From assembly GCA_932294295.1 (NCBI GenBank), contig OW028579.1, positions 1,505,085-1,569,084 of the forward strand: DNA of 64,000 bases, given 5' to 3'. The stretch is from Alitta virens (lineage: Eukaryota; Annelida; Polychaeta; Phyllodocida; Nereididae). This document shows, piece by piece, positions 1 through 11,800 of this stretch (its first letter is position 1; the number at the start of each line of letters is the position of its first letter). A program made the translations under genes and the position numbers. The notes beneath the pieces were generated by a model. It saw only the letters and a program-made list of their open reading frames with translations, was not told where the DNA came from and ran no database searches.

Positions 1-941
1 TCAAGTCCAAAATACACAAGACAAAGTAGCCACAATTAAGTATAATTTAAAGTGTGCTTAAAACCAACTTCAATGAGTTAGACTTAAATCTTGCCACAAT
101 TAAGTATAATTTAAAGTTAGACTTAAATCTTACCTTCTATTTGTCCTAAGATGTAGCTATCCTCTTCCTAAAGTTTTTTAAAGCGTTCTATCTCTATCAC
201 TTAAGTGTTTCCAGTGTTTAGTGTAAAAAAAGTTGAAAACATCCAACTCTACTTGACAGTAGTACTATCCAAATGTCTTCAGGTTAAGTTAATTCCAGTT
301 AATAAACAACTCACGCAAAATAGTTCAAACGAGTATAAACATCAATCCGAAATTCCCTCAACAGTATTTTGCATTTGGAGAACCTTTAACTGATAAAGTT
401 TAAAGCCCACAGTTTTGGTGTGTGAGTTTGTGAATAGTATCCACGTTTTCCACTAGGTGTCCTCACGAGTTCTATCTGTATCTCTCTACCAAGTGTTCTG
501 ACCATCCTGTGAAGTCTGCAAAGCATTAATAGCCATGGCAGCCAGCCATCCAGGTCTGCAAGGATGCTGCCACAAAGCTGACTGCAACGCCCCTAGTGTC
601 AGTAAGCAGAACTGTGTTATTGTATAGCAAGAACTTGGCCCCTTTACTTGGAATAGTGCATTTTCATCTAAAGTACTGTCATTAGGTACAACTCATACAT
701 TTAAATTAAAATGTGAAAAAAAGTATTTACAATATGATGCATTAAATAATGATGGATTTATGTTTAGACATTGCTACTGCATCATTGTGGGACCATTCTG
801 CTAAAAGGAAATTCACAGGCATAGGGGTCGCCACCTTCCAGTGATGCTGTTTCATCTTCAACAACTTTTGATAAGTAGTGATATATATATATATATATTA
901 TATCTTGGAGGTGTCACCCTTGTTATGTGTCATGTTCAGCA
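1..941. other. Gene-free AT-rich sequence
   Basis: No open frame here resembles a known protein and no splice-flanked coding block was seen. A phrase beginning GCCACAATTAAGTATAATTT occurs twice within the first 120 bases, a small local duplication. A short (AT)n run lies near 881-898. Confidence 0.5.
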
Positions 942-1478
942 TGGGATTTTCGATTTGTATTCTTATGATTAATGAAAATCTACACTGTCATTCCTTGCTC
1001 CCACACTATGTGTGTCGTAATGATCTATGTACAATTATATGCATATATATATAATATTAATTAAAATATTCTGAGTTCTGTTCTATTGCTATATTTTCCA
1101 TTGCCGGTGATCATGATAAATGGCCATTTTTTACATCATTACGGAAATTATAGAATCATCATCGGTCGGGTTGATGGAAAAGAAGACCAAAGACATGCGG
1201 AAATTCATTGCGAATCCTACTAAAATGATTGAGGCTGACCCAGATAAAAACCACATTGGCTCTATGTTGGCCAAGCGTTAGCATTGGGAGCTCATGCAAT
1301 GTTCCCTCGATGTCAGCAGTAAAGTAACGGTTAGCCACTTTTACTAACAATACTCTCAATCAGGCCTTTCCGCGGGAGAGGGTCTTGGGGAATTCGGGGG
1401 AGCAAGGATCCTTGTGGGGGAGCAAGGACTGACAGTGTAGATTTTCATTAATCATAAGAATACAAATCGAAAATCCCA
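942..1478. mobile_element. DNA element with 61-bp terminal inverted repeats
   Basis: The left end (942-1002) begins TGGGATTTTCGATTTG. The right end (1418-1478) is its reverse complement over about 61 bases with only one or two mismatches, ending CAAATCGAAAATCCCA. The 415-base interior has an unrecognised 66-codon open frame on the minus strand (1159-1359) with no transposase motif that I can name. A GGGGGAGCAAGGA phrase is repeated inside the right end (about 1397-1427). No convincing target-site duplication is visible. It is best described as a non-autonomous foldback or MITE-like element. Confidence 0.8.
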
Positions 1479-3130
1479 CTTAATAAGAACTATTTTGTTG
1501 ACCTACTTTCATCGGTTATCTCATCGTGCTTTAATATCTACCAGACCCTCGTCTACGACGTGGCCTGAGAGTCTGGATATCCGACTGCAACCACATACAT
1601 ACAGGATGACCTTGATTTACTTGAATAAGCTTGGGTACATGTTTCAACTAAATTGTTTATCAACAGGTATTACGTCATGCTCTTGCTCTTGTGAGTGTGG
1701 TTGCACTGAGTTGATGTCTAGTTCCACTTCATTGAATAGGTTATATATATAAATAATAGATCAAAAGTATATTTATCACACGTATGCAAACTGCCATATA
1801 CCTGGCGTACACTCAGGCTCACCAAATACATACACTGGTTACTTTAATTATTTTTTTATTCCGTGCCTTTACCACTTTCATAGTTGTGGACAAGTTCTTA
1901 TACAAAAAAATTTTAAATTTTTGGTCATAGTATAGCAGTGGTCAAGCCAAGGATGTGATTTCAGGTAAAGTTTTCTTAGTGCTCAGTACGTCATGTTTTA
2001 ATTTAATTTTATTGTATTGGCCATCAGCATTGAACCATATTGTCTTACTTACAACTGTTTATTAACTGGACATAGTTACACCAATGGACAAAGCTGCATT
2101 GTCACTCAATATGATGGTGACCAAAATCGGTTGCATTCATTTCATTGCTTCAAAAAAAAACCAGATTAAATCCCATCAGGGCCTTGCTAGGTTCACCATA
2201 TCTCTTTATTAATAAACATACCCTATCATTTAATTTTTGATGCCATCAAAAATTGCCGATTTGTTTACATTGCAAGTGCTTTTATGGCCAATGAAATGAA
2301 AACGAGGCATAAACGAACGTCATTAGCGTCGTCGGTTCGTAATATATTTTATTATTATGTGCCTTCAATCTTCGTCCAATTTTCAATTCCCAGTTTATTA
2401 CGTAAACAAAGCTGTCAGCCAATATTAGAAGAGCAGCAGACTTTTAAAGTATATGAATGCATCCCCCTTCCTGCCTACCCTGCTGCTGCGTTGACCCATA
2501 TATTGTCAAAATTATGAGCGTAAGTTCGCTTAAAGATACCTGGGCTGTCATAGAACATAGTATGATAGTTCTATACTTGATAATAGCCTAGACCCAGGTA
2601 TAAAAAGTTAAGAAACAAACAATTAGAAGGTTAAAATCTTTGTCCATAATGACTAGTATGCAACTGTGCATTACAAACGTCATCCTGCCAACACAAATAC
2701 ATCTTAACAATCTTACCACAAAATTTAACTTAGGTTATCACAATGTTTACAATATTAATTTCAATGTTCTTTAATTAACCAAAGGTAGGCGTAATGATGA
2801 GTTGACATGCTTCCTGATGGAATTTCAAATTGAGTCCACACCATAAAATATATTAGTTTACATAATTATACATATGTATTAGGGTCTACATGCTAGCTAC
2901 AGTAATCCTCAATAAGAGCAACCTGAAGTTGCAACAAAGCTATACATTTGTCTTAATCATTGTGTTTTTATCCTGTGTATATTCTATGCTTAAATGTATG
3001 ATATTTTAAATATCTTATAAATTTATTGTACATAGTTATGGTAGCGTATTAACCTTTTGCCAAGAAGAGGGCCATATGGAAGATCAGGGTTAAACTTAAT
3101 AGGTTTTACTCAAAAAGAATTTAAATTTAA
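1479..3130. other. No recognisable gene
   Basis: AT-rich sequence. The 77-codon open frame at 2284-2517 (+) resembles no family I know and has no supporting splice context, so I treat it as chance. Confidence 0.45.
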
Positions 3131-3135
3131 GTTTA

Positions 3136-3353
3136 TCTATCTATCTATCTATCTATCTATATATATATATCTATCTACCTATCTATCTATCTATCTATCT
3201 ATCTGTCTAGCTGCCTGTCTGTCTGTCTGTCTAGCTGTCTAGCTGTCTGTCTGTCTGGCTGTCTATTTATCTATCTATCTGTCCATCTATCCATCTATCC
3301 ATCTATCTATATATCTAAATCTATCTATCTATCTATTTATCCATCTATCTATC

Positions 3354-3384
<31 letters not shown>

Positions 3385-3566
3385 CCATCTATCTATCATC
3401 TATCTATCCATCTATCTATCCATCTATCTATCTATCCATCTATCCATCTATCCATCCATCCATCTATCCATCTATCCATCCATCCATCCATCCATCCATC
3501 TATCCATCCATCCATCCATCTATCCATCTATCCATATATCTATCTATCTATCTATCTTTCTATCTT
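3136..3566. repeat. Compound tetranucleotide microsatellite (TATC/CATC/GTCT)
   Basis: About 430 bases of TATC repeats, with an internal (GTCT)n block near 3210-3260 and increasing CATC variants toward the right end. Confidence 0.95.
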
Positions 3567-3908
3567 TCTCTTCCTACTAAGTAGACACCCAGTAAGTGTA
3601 GCTGGTAACTACAACCCCATTCCAACACACTATATCCTACCACCAGGTGTCGTTCATTTTAATGGTTTGAGCACTTTTGGTCCCCCTGGTGGAGAAGATA
3701 AAAGTCAACTTAAGTACTCCATGACACAAGTTACCAAAGTCACTAGTTTCATGGAGTCATTAGTGACCCCATGCTAGTTTTAAGCAGAGTGCTTCTCAGC
3801 AGCTTGAGCTGAGACGATAAGAAAAACAGTTTTATGGGATTCTATAGAGTTTTTCACAGCCCCTACCTTAATCAGCCCATTTTTCCGATAAGTCAGCTTT
3901 AATCATGT

Positions 3909-4088
3909 TTTAGCTCTTTACATCCCGTATTTCAGCACCCGATGGGCTCGTTATGACAGGCAGGGACCATGGCAATGAGATGCGGGATGAAACAGCCATC
4001 CAATGCAGGCTCGACCGGGATTTAAACCCGGCACCCAGTGGTTGGAAGCCCAGCATGCTACAACTGAGCTAGGCCCCCCCCCCCCCCA
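3909..4088 (-). mobile_element. SINE-1 copy (tRNA-derived)
   Basis: Reads on the minus strand as the tRNA-like head (TAGCTCAG A box, partly decayed B box) followed by the shared body and a tail. Flanked by CTTTAATCATGT (3897-3908) and CTTTAGTCATGT (4089-4100), an 11/12 target-site duplication. The head side runs into a poly-G/C tract. Confidence 0.85.
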
Positions 4089-4100
4089 CTTTAGTCATGT

Positions 4101-5429
4101 GAAGTGTCAGCCAATGTGAACTGACATGTTTTGACTAAAAACTTAGTCGACATGACTATATATATATATATATATATATATCATACATAGGACCTACCAA
4201 CTTTTCTATTAAAGCTAACTTAATTGTCAGTCAAATATAGCTAAGTGGGATCAGTCATTTAATACACTTTCAAAATGTCTAAAGTGACGAAAATTGGTCA
4301 AACTATCTAAAAATGTTGATTGCCTTTAAAGTGAATCCTTAGGGTCTGGCAATTCTGCTGTATTTATAATGAGGTTAATGTTTTCATAAATTGTAACAAT
4401 GTAGGCATTATCTTCATTTGCAAAGTGTCTGTCATATGATGACATGTCTCAATATCCAGTTAAAACCGGTTTAAACACGACACACATCGGATATATTTTT
4501 AATCTTTATGTAACAACAGTACATTTAAGAGAAATGGGTTTAAGAGTAACATAATAATGTATACTTTTTTTAAGCAAGATTGCAAAAAGTGGTGACACGG
4601 ACAGCTATACTGAGAAAAGTAGAACAAAAAATAAGAGCAAACTAAAATCACATATTGTCCTCTGTAATCTTAAATGAATGTTAAGAGTTTAAAAATGATT
4701 TTTGCTGTCATTCTTTATTTATCGGTTTTGTTTAAGCGCTGTTGGTCTGAAGCTTAAACTTGCCACGGCTTATATGACGCACTCCCAGAGACAGATGTAA
4801 TGATGAGATGATAAGGCTCGGGAGTCTGCACCATGTTGTACTTGCCCCAGCATAGACACCTGATATCAGCGAGTCAGATAAAGCCATACCTAGTGGTTGG
4901 CTAAGCTGAAGCCCTATATTACTGTTGTTAACTACTTAATTACATATATATATGCTTTTATTGACACAGTGATATCATACATGATACATTTGTCAATAAT
5001 AAGAGAAAAAACAAAAAACATGTACTACGTCAAATTCTACTCACTATTTCTATATTCAATATATATCTACCTGGTATAAAAGTTAAAGGTATACATTATC
5101 AATAGATTATCTACATATCCATGGTCCCAGTTGCTGAACAATAGCACGTTAATATGAGCATTAATTTTTGTTTACATAAATTTGTCAAATATATATATAT
5201 ATATATATAGACATATATCACATGTATATACAATAACCCTAAATACATATATTACTGCAGTTAATACTGTTCATAATCACAATGTTAATTTAAGTAACAA
5301 ATTTGAATTTAGGAGTATATACAACAAGGCATAATCAACAGTTATATACATGAATGTAAAAGCACATAGATCACAATACTTATAGTGCAGAAACTGCTAG
5401 TTTGGGGGGTGCTCGATGATACATGATGA
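4101..5429. other. AT-rich intergenic sequence with (TA)n tracts
   Basis: (TA)n tracts lie at about 4157-4182 and 5190-5211. Apart from a SINE-2 fragment at 4796-4865 nothing is recognisable; the 60-codon frame at 4897-5079 is AT-driven. Confidence 0.5.
4796..4865 (-). mobile_element. SINE-2 3' fragment
   Basis: Minus-strand match to the 3' body of the SINE-2 copy at 31065-31345: the TTGCCCCAGCATAGACACC phrase here is the complement of the segment reading GGTTTCTATGCCGAGGCAAG there. Diverged and truncated. Confidence 0.55.
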
Positions 5430-5745
5430 CCCAAACATTCATTAGGCATCAATATTTACAAGAAATTTTCCAAGGGATTTTAACAACTCAGGCTCTTTCG
5501 ATTTCATGATGGTCTTAAATTTGTCTTCTTTGTTTAATTGCTCAAAATTTTCTATGTGATCATTAGCTATTTTAAAGAGGTCTGAGTGTGTTATGTGGGC
5601 ATACTATGAGACAATGTTTTTCATCTTCGATTACATGCATATTGCATTTTAGGCATAATTTCTCAACTGCTGGCAATATAGGGTTTTCATGTCTACCTAT
5701 TTCAATTCGTAAATTATGTGAGCTTACTCTAAATTTTAAGATTAC
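5430..5745 (-). mobile_element. LINE fragment, reverse transcriptase C-terminal region
   Basis: Read on the minus strand, about 5584-5745 encodes a stretch starting KFRVSSHNLRIEIGRH and continuing into a CxxC...HxxxxC arrangement (cysteines in LCLKC, then KHCLIVC). This is the zinc-knuckle-like C-terminus typical of many non-LTR retrotransposon ORF2 proteins. It is followed by a stop and an apparent 3' region to about 5430. It is the same family as the fragment at 35690-36480, which encodes FRLSSHNLNIELGRH. A dead 3' fragment, not a gene. Confidence 0.75.
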
Positions 5746-6125
5746 AAAAGTGACAAATGATATACCTTATACACATACCCAGTAAGGAAGTTATTAAAAA
5801 TCTGATGTTTGGGTTACTTATGAATTATGTAATACTGGAACAATATAATACAATGCAATTTTGCAGCAGATTTCATAGACTTGGAAACACAACTCAAGAG
5901 AACGTCATGTGAATCCAAGAATTAATCCAAGACTCCTATTGACTGAGACAGTCCCTCAACCAATGGGATTCCTGGATCCACATGCATGACGTCATCTTGA
6001 ATTTAGTTTCGGAGTATATGAAATTGGTTGCCATCAGGACTGAACTTAAGATATACTATACTGCTGAAGTAGTACTGTCACTCCCCCTAGACATTTTTGA
6101 CTATTTACATATATACAAATCTATA
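5746..6125. other. No recognisable feature
   Basis: AT-rich spacer between the LINE fragment and the P1 array; no supported coding or RNA signal. Confidence 0.4.
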
Positions 6126-6747
6126 CCCAGATAGCATTCCAAATCGGCCCAGCATCGTTTCCATTGGGACCGAGGATGCTGTCATTACAACATTGTTCTA
6201 ACATCGCCGACATCGGGTCGATGTAGAAATGATTTGGAATGCTATCTATACCCAGATAGCATTCCAAATCAGCCCAGTATCGTTTCCATTGGGACCGAGG
6301 ATGCTGTCAATACAACATTGTACTAACATCGCCAAAATTGGGTCGATGTAGAAATGATTTGGAATGCTATCTATACCCAGATAGCATTCCAAATCGGCCC
6401 AGCATCGTTTCCATTGGGACCGAGGATGCTGTCAATACAACATTGTACTAACATCGCCGACATCGGGTCGATGTCGAAATGATTTGGAATGCTATCTATA
6501 CCCAGATAGCATTCCAAATCGGCCCAGCATCGTTTCCATTGGGACCAAGGATGCTGTCAATACAACATAGTACTAACATCGCCGACATCGGGTCGATGTA
6601 GAAATGATTTGGAATGCTATCTATACCCAGATAGCATTCCAAATCAGCCCAGTATCGCTTCCATTGGGACCAAGGATGCTGTCATTGCAACATTGTACTA
6701 ACATCGCCGACATCGGGTCGACGTAGAAACGATTGGAATGCTATCTG
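6126..6747 (+). repeat. P1 satellite array, five tandem 125-bp units
   Basis: Units begin at 6126, 6251, 6376, 6501 and 6626, an exact 125-base period. Each starts CCCAGATAGCATTCCAAAT and ends with the inverted form ATTTGGAATGCTATCT, joined head to tail through a TATA spacer. The interior is rich in ATCG/CGAT words. Units differ by a few substitutions, so the array is fairly recent. Single dispersed copies elsewhere (39677-39797) suggest it grew from a mobile element with terminal inverted repeats. Confidence 0.95.
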
Positions 6748-6973
6748 CTTATATGTGAAAAATGGCACTTTTACACTACATGTGTTAACAAATGTCATAA
6801 TGACTTCATAACGTTTGAAAATCAATGCAAACAATGTTATTTGCATCCTGCTTATAGCTATTTTAAGATGCATCATTTCAACCTCATAAAATGACAGCCA
6901 TTTCATTGTAGACTGCTGGTTGAATTCGATTTTAGACTATCTTTATTTGCAGTGAAATTGAATTAGGCCTTGT

Positions 6974-7056
6974 ATTAACACGGTTCTTTTTGGGACACAT
7001 TAGTTTTTGACCGAAGGTATTTTGAAACTAATGTGTCCAAAAAAGAACCGTGTTAA
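6974..7056. repeat. Long hairpin, 32-bp arms
   Basis: TTAACACGGTTCTTTTTGGG and the following bases through 7005 are mirrored by the complement ending AAAAGAACCGTGTTAA at 7056, with a loop of about 18 bases. Probably a small foldback/MITE unit; only one copy in the window. Confidence 0.85.
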
Positions 7057-7372
7057 TTCAATTAATTTAACTTAGTAAATAATAGAGCAAAACAATCTTA
7101 TCTCAAGAAGTACATGAGTACTTTCAATGCCATTATGAATTTGTGTTAGAAATGTGGGCAGTCTTTGAGATAAGTGCATCTTGAAAATGCCCTATGTGTT
7201 CCAAGTCATATCTCTTATTTCATGGAATTGTTGATGAGCCCATTCAGTTTATCTGTTTGTGAATAAATTAACCCGGATTTTTTCAATGTTTTCATTGCTG
7301 TTGGTTGATTGGTTGGTTGATAAGTGTTTGGTTTGTTGGTTCAGTGTGACATGGATAACAACTATATAGCCA
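7057..7372. other. No recognisable feature
   Basis: Ordinary AT-rich spacer with a short GGTTGATTGGTTGGTTGAT repeat near 7300; no coding signal. Confidence 0.4.
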
Positions 7373-7563
7373 GTGGGGTAGGGACCTAGCTCAGTGGTAG
7401 CGCACTGGGCTTCCAACCACTGAGTCCCGGGTTCAATTCCCAGCCGAGCCTATGTTGGATGGCCGTTTCATTCTTCGTCTCATTGCCATGGTCCCTGCTT
7501 GTCCTCTTTAGCCCATCAGGTGCAGAAATACAGGATGTAAAACCCTAATCCACCACCACCACC
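7373..7563 (+). mobile_element. SINE-1 copy, CCA-tail subtype
   Basis: Full-length tRNA-like head, body with CATCAGGTGC, and (CCA)n tail. Target-site duplication ACTATATAGCCA at 7361-7372 and 7564-7575. Confidence 0.92.
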
Positions 7564-7683
7564 ACTATATAGCCAAACTAAGGTGCATTCATTTTATGTA
7601 AAAACCATGAAAATTAGCTCTATTTAATACCCTTGGTTTTCCCTGATAACATGCTACGTCGGCCCAATGTTGGCCTGATTTAT

Positions 7684-8120
7684 TTATTTAAAAACATATT
7701 TTGACTGGATGCACAATCTGAAGAACAGTTTTTCATGTGGTCCAGTTAAGGTAAAATTCACAATAAAAACAGTGGTTAAAACAACAATTAACAGAAACAT
7801 TTTTGACATGCGTTTTAAAAACACCACACGAAGCACTCTCATGAACATTGGCAGGTAGGTCATTCCACACAACGGAGCCCCTATATATAAATGTCTTCTT
7901 CATAGCATTTGTTCTACATTCAGGCATTTGAACTTTAAGAGTATTACTTGCTCGTGTATTAATGTCATTACATTCACAGACGTTGGCGATTCAGTTACAT
8001 AGATGATCTGGTGCATTGCCATGAATACTATTGTACATTAAAGTTGCTAAATAATAATCAAGACATTGTGACGCAGTTTGCTATTTCAGCTGCTTCCCAA
8101 GATCTCCACCTCTAACATTT
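7684..8120 (-). mobile_element. LINE ORF2 C-terminal fragment (second LINE family)
   Basis: On the minus strand 7733-7927 encodes FIYRGSVVWNDLPANVHES, matching the RGSxxWNxLPxxI motif near the C-terminus of Jockey/CR1-type reverse transcriptases. Upstream on the same strand (7928-8120) LATLMYNSIHGNAPDHL-like coding is recognisable but frame-broken. The copy at 53106-53465 shares this upstream block. Truncated and inactive. Confidence 0.75.
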
Positions 8121-8316
8121 ATGATATCAAAGTTGGAACTGATGTTGGTCCGACGTCGCCTACATAGAGCCGACGTCAATACGATGTCGAATGCTATCAG
8201 GATAGTATATGTTAAATAAATAAGTAAATTTAATCAATGGAAATTCCACCATGACCAGTGTTAACCAATGATACCAATATCCAACTAAACCTCTAAATTA
8301 CTGTATATTGCTTTAG
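8121..8316 (-). repeat. Dispersed block shared with 53106-53300, contains a P1-like remnant
   Basis: Near-identical, in opposite orientation, to 53106-53300. It contains CGACGTCAATACGATGTCG-type sequence and GAATGCTATC, a decayed P1-like element beside the LINE fragment, then a stretch including ACCATGACCAGTGTTAACC. Confidence 0.75.
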
Positions 8317-8704
8317 AAACTAAAGAAGTTTAATTTCTCTTATCAACCAATCATGGCACAGAATTTTCTTGAGAGGGGTAAACCAATCACTAAATGATTT
8401 CTATCGCAATCAGCTTCAGTTGAGTATCAAAATTTGAGCAAAATAAAGCAAATCTGATTGTGCAAATGTACATTTCTTCGTGAAAACTTGCTATAGCATC
8501 AGCAACTCCAACTTAAGGTTAAAGGTAAATTACAATGCAATAAAACTCAGTTTTTTATGAGATGAACCGGTTTTAACTGGTATTATCTGGAGAGAAATAA
8601 GTTGTTTTGATTGCAGCTAATTTATTAGAACATCAGGTCTGCTGCCATCTAGAAATTTGTCCTACATAAAATGAACAACCACTGCAACTGATAATATATT
8701 GGGC

Positions 8705-8713
8705 TATAAAAGG
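8705..8713 (+). promoter_or_regulatory. TATA box of the BHMT-like gene
   Basis: TATAAAAGG lies 72 bases before the inferred start codon; an initiator-like CTCATCAGA follows about 27 bases downstream (8732-8740), which would give a 5' UTR of roughly 50 bases. Position and match are good, but no transcript evidence is available. Confidence 0.65.
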
Positions 8714-8784
8714 CATTGGTGCATCTCAAAGCTCATCAGAGGCTGATCGAGAAGCACTGAAAAGAAGGCCATCAAGTTGCAATC

Positions 8785-8803
8785 ATGTCAGGAAAGACGA
8801 AAG
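8785..8803 (+). CDS. BHMT: BHMT-like exon 1 (19 coding bases)
   Basis: ATG then MSGKTK and the first base of a glycine codon; donor GTAGTAG. Very short first coding exon, as in vertebrate BHMT genes as I recall them. Confidence 0.75.
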
Positions 8804-11800
8804 GTAGTAGTTTTATTTCATTCCCTTTTATTTAGGTTTTGAAACTTGATTGAACTTTAACAGTTACTGTTTGACATCTAACTAAGTTACTGATATACTT
8901 ACCTACTTACTTATTTACTTACTTACTTGGCCCTTCCTCCTTCGTCTCATTGCCATGGTCTCTGCCTGTCCTAATTAGCCCAACTGGTGCACAAATACAG
9001 GACGTAAAGCCCTAATCACACACACACACTTACTTGGCCCTGCTGTATTTTATTTCATTCTATTTAATTTTGGTTGTCGTTAGTTTCTTCACTTCACCCT
9101 ATTGAGTACTGCTTATAGGGTGGGTCGGTGAATTAGGGCTTTACGTCCTGTATTTCTGCACCTGATGGGCTAATTAAGACAGGCAGGGATAGATGAAACA
9201 GCCATCCAACTTAGGCTCGACCGGGAATCGAACCCAGGACCCAGTGGTTGGAAGTCCAGCCCGCTACCGCTGAGCTAGGCCCCCACCCCGAGTACTGCTT
9301 ATAACTTACTTGCTTACTTATTTAACTGCCTACTTCCTACACCCCTTTCTATTTTGACCTACTTATTCACTGACCTGTCCAGATAACACATCACATCAAT
9401 TGGATGTCATTTTGACATTATTATGTAGGATCAATATCAGCCATTGTTGACCTGCCATGCTATTGCTCTGATGTCAACTCGATCTCAAAGTCACAACATC
9501 GTTTTGACATCACCGACATCGAGGGAGGGGCCTAGCTCAGAGGTAGCACTCTGGGCTTCTAACCGCTGGGTCCCGGGTTCGATTCCCGGTCGAGCCTAAG
9601 TTGGATGGCTGTTTCATCCTTCGTCTCATTGCCATGGTCTCTGCCTGTCCTAATTAGCCCAGCTGGTACAGAAATACAGGACATAAAGCCCTAATCACAC
9701 ACACACACACATCCCCGACATCGTGCTGACATCGATACAATTTGGAATGCTATCTGGGTTGCATATATTGATGCATGCACAACTTATTAGTTTCAGGACT
9801 CATGGAGAGAATCCAAAGGAAGGAGACAGTTCTTGTGGGAGAGGGCTATGTGTTTGAGGCGGAGAGAAGAGGTTACCTCCAGGCAGGACCTTTTGTGCCT
9901 ATCTTCATCAAAGACAACCCTGAATATCTCAGATGTCTCTATGAAGAATTTGCCAAGTGTGGAAGCGATGTGGTTCTGGCTTTTACGGTGAGTCCCAACT
10001 TGAACGGTGAGGTGAATTATCTAGTTGAGGCCTTGGTCCACAGGTATGGGATGGGAAATTACAGTTGACTCAGTGTTATTTATACTCAGCTGGCAGATAT
10101 TACACTTATCAAAATGAAAAGTGTATGGAACAGAAAGTATCATTTATCTTCAAAAGGGGGTCGTTCGTATGAAATATAATTTGTAAAGGCGCAATTAATT
10201 ATGTCGGATAATGACAACATTAATATCAGTGACAGCAATTTTTTCTGCCTAAATGCTCAGTATATAACCTATTATTATTATGTAACCTATTATGTTTTTA
10301 AAGTCTTGTAACTTTTACAAATTATTTAAATTACCAATATTTGTATTTTTATATTAAACACCATGACCTGTAACTTATTATCATGATGATGCATGTGTGT
10401 GAATAAACATATATTTTTCAATAAATATTCATTTATTAGGCACTTCTTAAATTAAACAAATGTTCTTGCATTTCCAGTACTATGGACACAGGGCTAAACT
10501 TCGTCTGATCGGTAAAGAAAAGTTTTTGGAGCCACTCAACAGGCAAGCTTTGCAAATAGCCCGCCAGGTGGCAGATGAGTTTGGTCTCCTTATGGCGGGA
10601 AATATAAGCAACACAACAATCTATGAATCAACCCCAGAAAGAGAAAAAGAAGTCTATGAGATATTCAAGGTTAATGATTGTTTTTATAATCTTATGAAAT
10701 TGTTAAAAAATATATGTTGTAAATGATTTCACATACATGGCCAAATGTGCCACATGCGTTTTCCATGAGAAGGATAAACGCATGGAAAACACATGGTTTT
10801 TAGCTAATCATAATGAGGCAAAAACCATGCGTTTTCCATGCGTTTATACAAACGCATGGAAAACGCACGTGGCACAATTGGCCATGTCTAACCCTAACCG
10901 TAACCCTAACCCTAACCCTGTAGTATAATGACTTTCTTGTAGCAAGAATCACAATCCTGAAATTCAGAAATTCAGAACGCGATCACTCCAAACACCAGCG
11001 AAGATCACCATGACTACCCTTTGATATCTATGAGGTATCGCAGTACAAGAAAATTCAGTTACAAAATGTAAATTAGAAAGACTAAAGTAAACAATTTAAT
11101 CGAATATACCCTTATAACATATTGTAGTTTTTTGGTTTCAGTTTGAAATTGCTGATCATTCATATATTTAGACTTTCGTGTTTTTTTTTCTTTAATATTT
11201 TTGTTAAGTATTCACAAACAACTGACTTTTCTTCCTTTTCCAGTCACTGTATAATTGTGCAAAAAAAAATTACCAAAGAATATTTTTTCTATTAAATCGT
11301 GTACTAACAGAATCTCTTTGTGCGTAATAATATAATTTTAGGAGCAGATCATATGGGCAGTGGAGGAAGGAGCTGACTACATCCTTGGTGAGACTTACAT
11401 GGACAACAGGGAAGCAAAATTGGCTGTGAAAGCAATGAAAGAATTTGGAAAAGGTACATAATAAAGGATAAAATCTTCAGGAGCTACATCCAAGCTGCAG
11501 GATATCGTTAAATTGGAGTTGTCTTGTTTTCGGTGTTTATGCTGAGGCAAGTAAAACAACCCAACCCATGGGTAAATGTGTAACATGGGAGTTAAATCCA
11601 TGTCTAATCATCTCATCATTATGTCTGCCTCTACCAGCTGGTCATATTAGCTGACTATGCTTCAGACCAGTAGAATTGAGACGATGACATTGACTATCCA
11701 ATAGAAGTAAACAATGATTTAATTTGACTCTACAGGCAGCCATGTTGGCATTTTTGCCTCATTGACCTCTTTTTGCACTCAGATATAGTATTATGACGTC

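Noticed and set aside
2284..2517. 77-codon plus frame
   Set aside because: No homology that I recognise and no promoter, intron or neighbour support.
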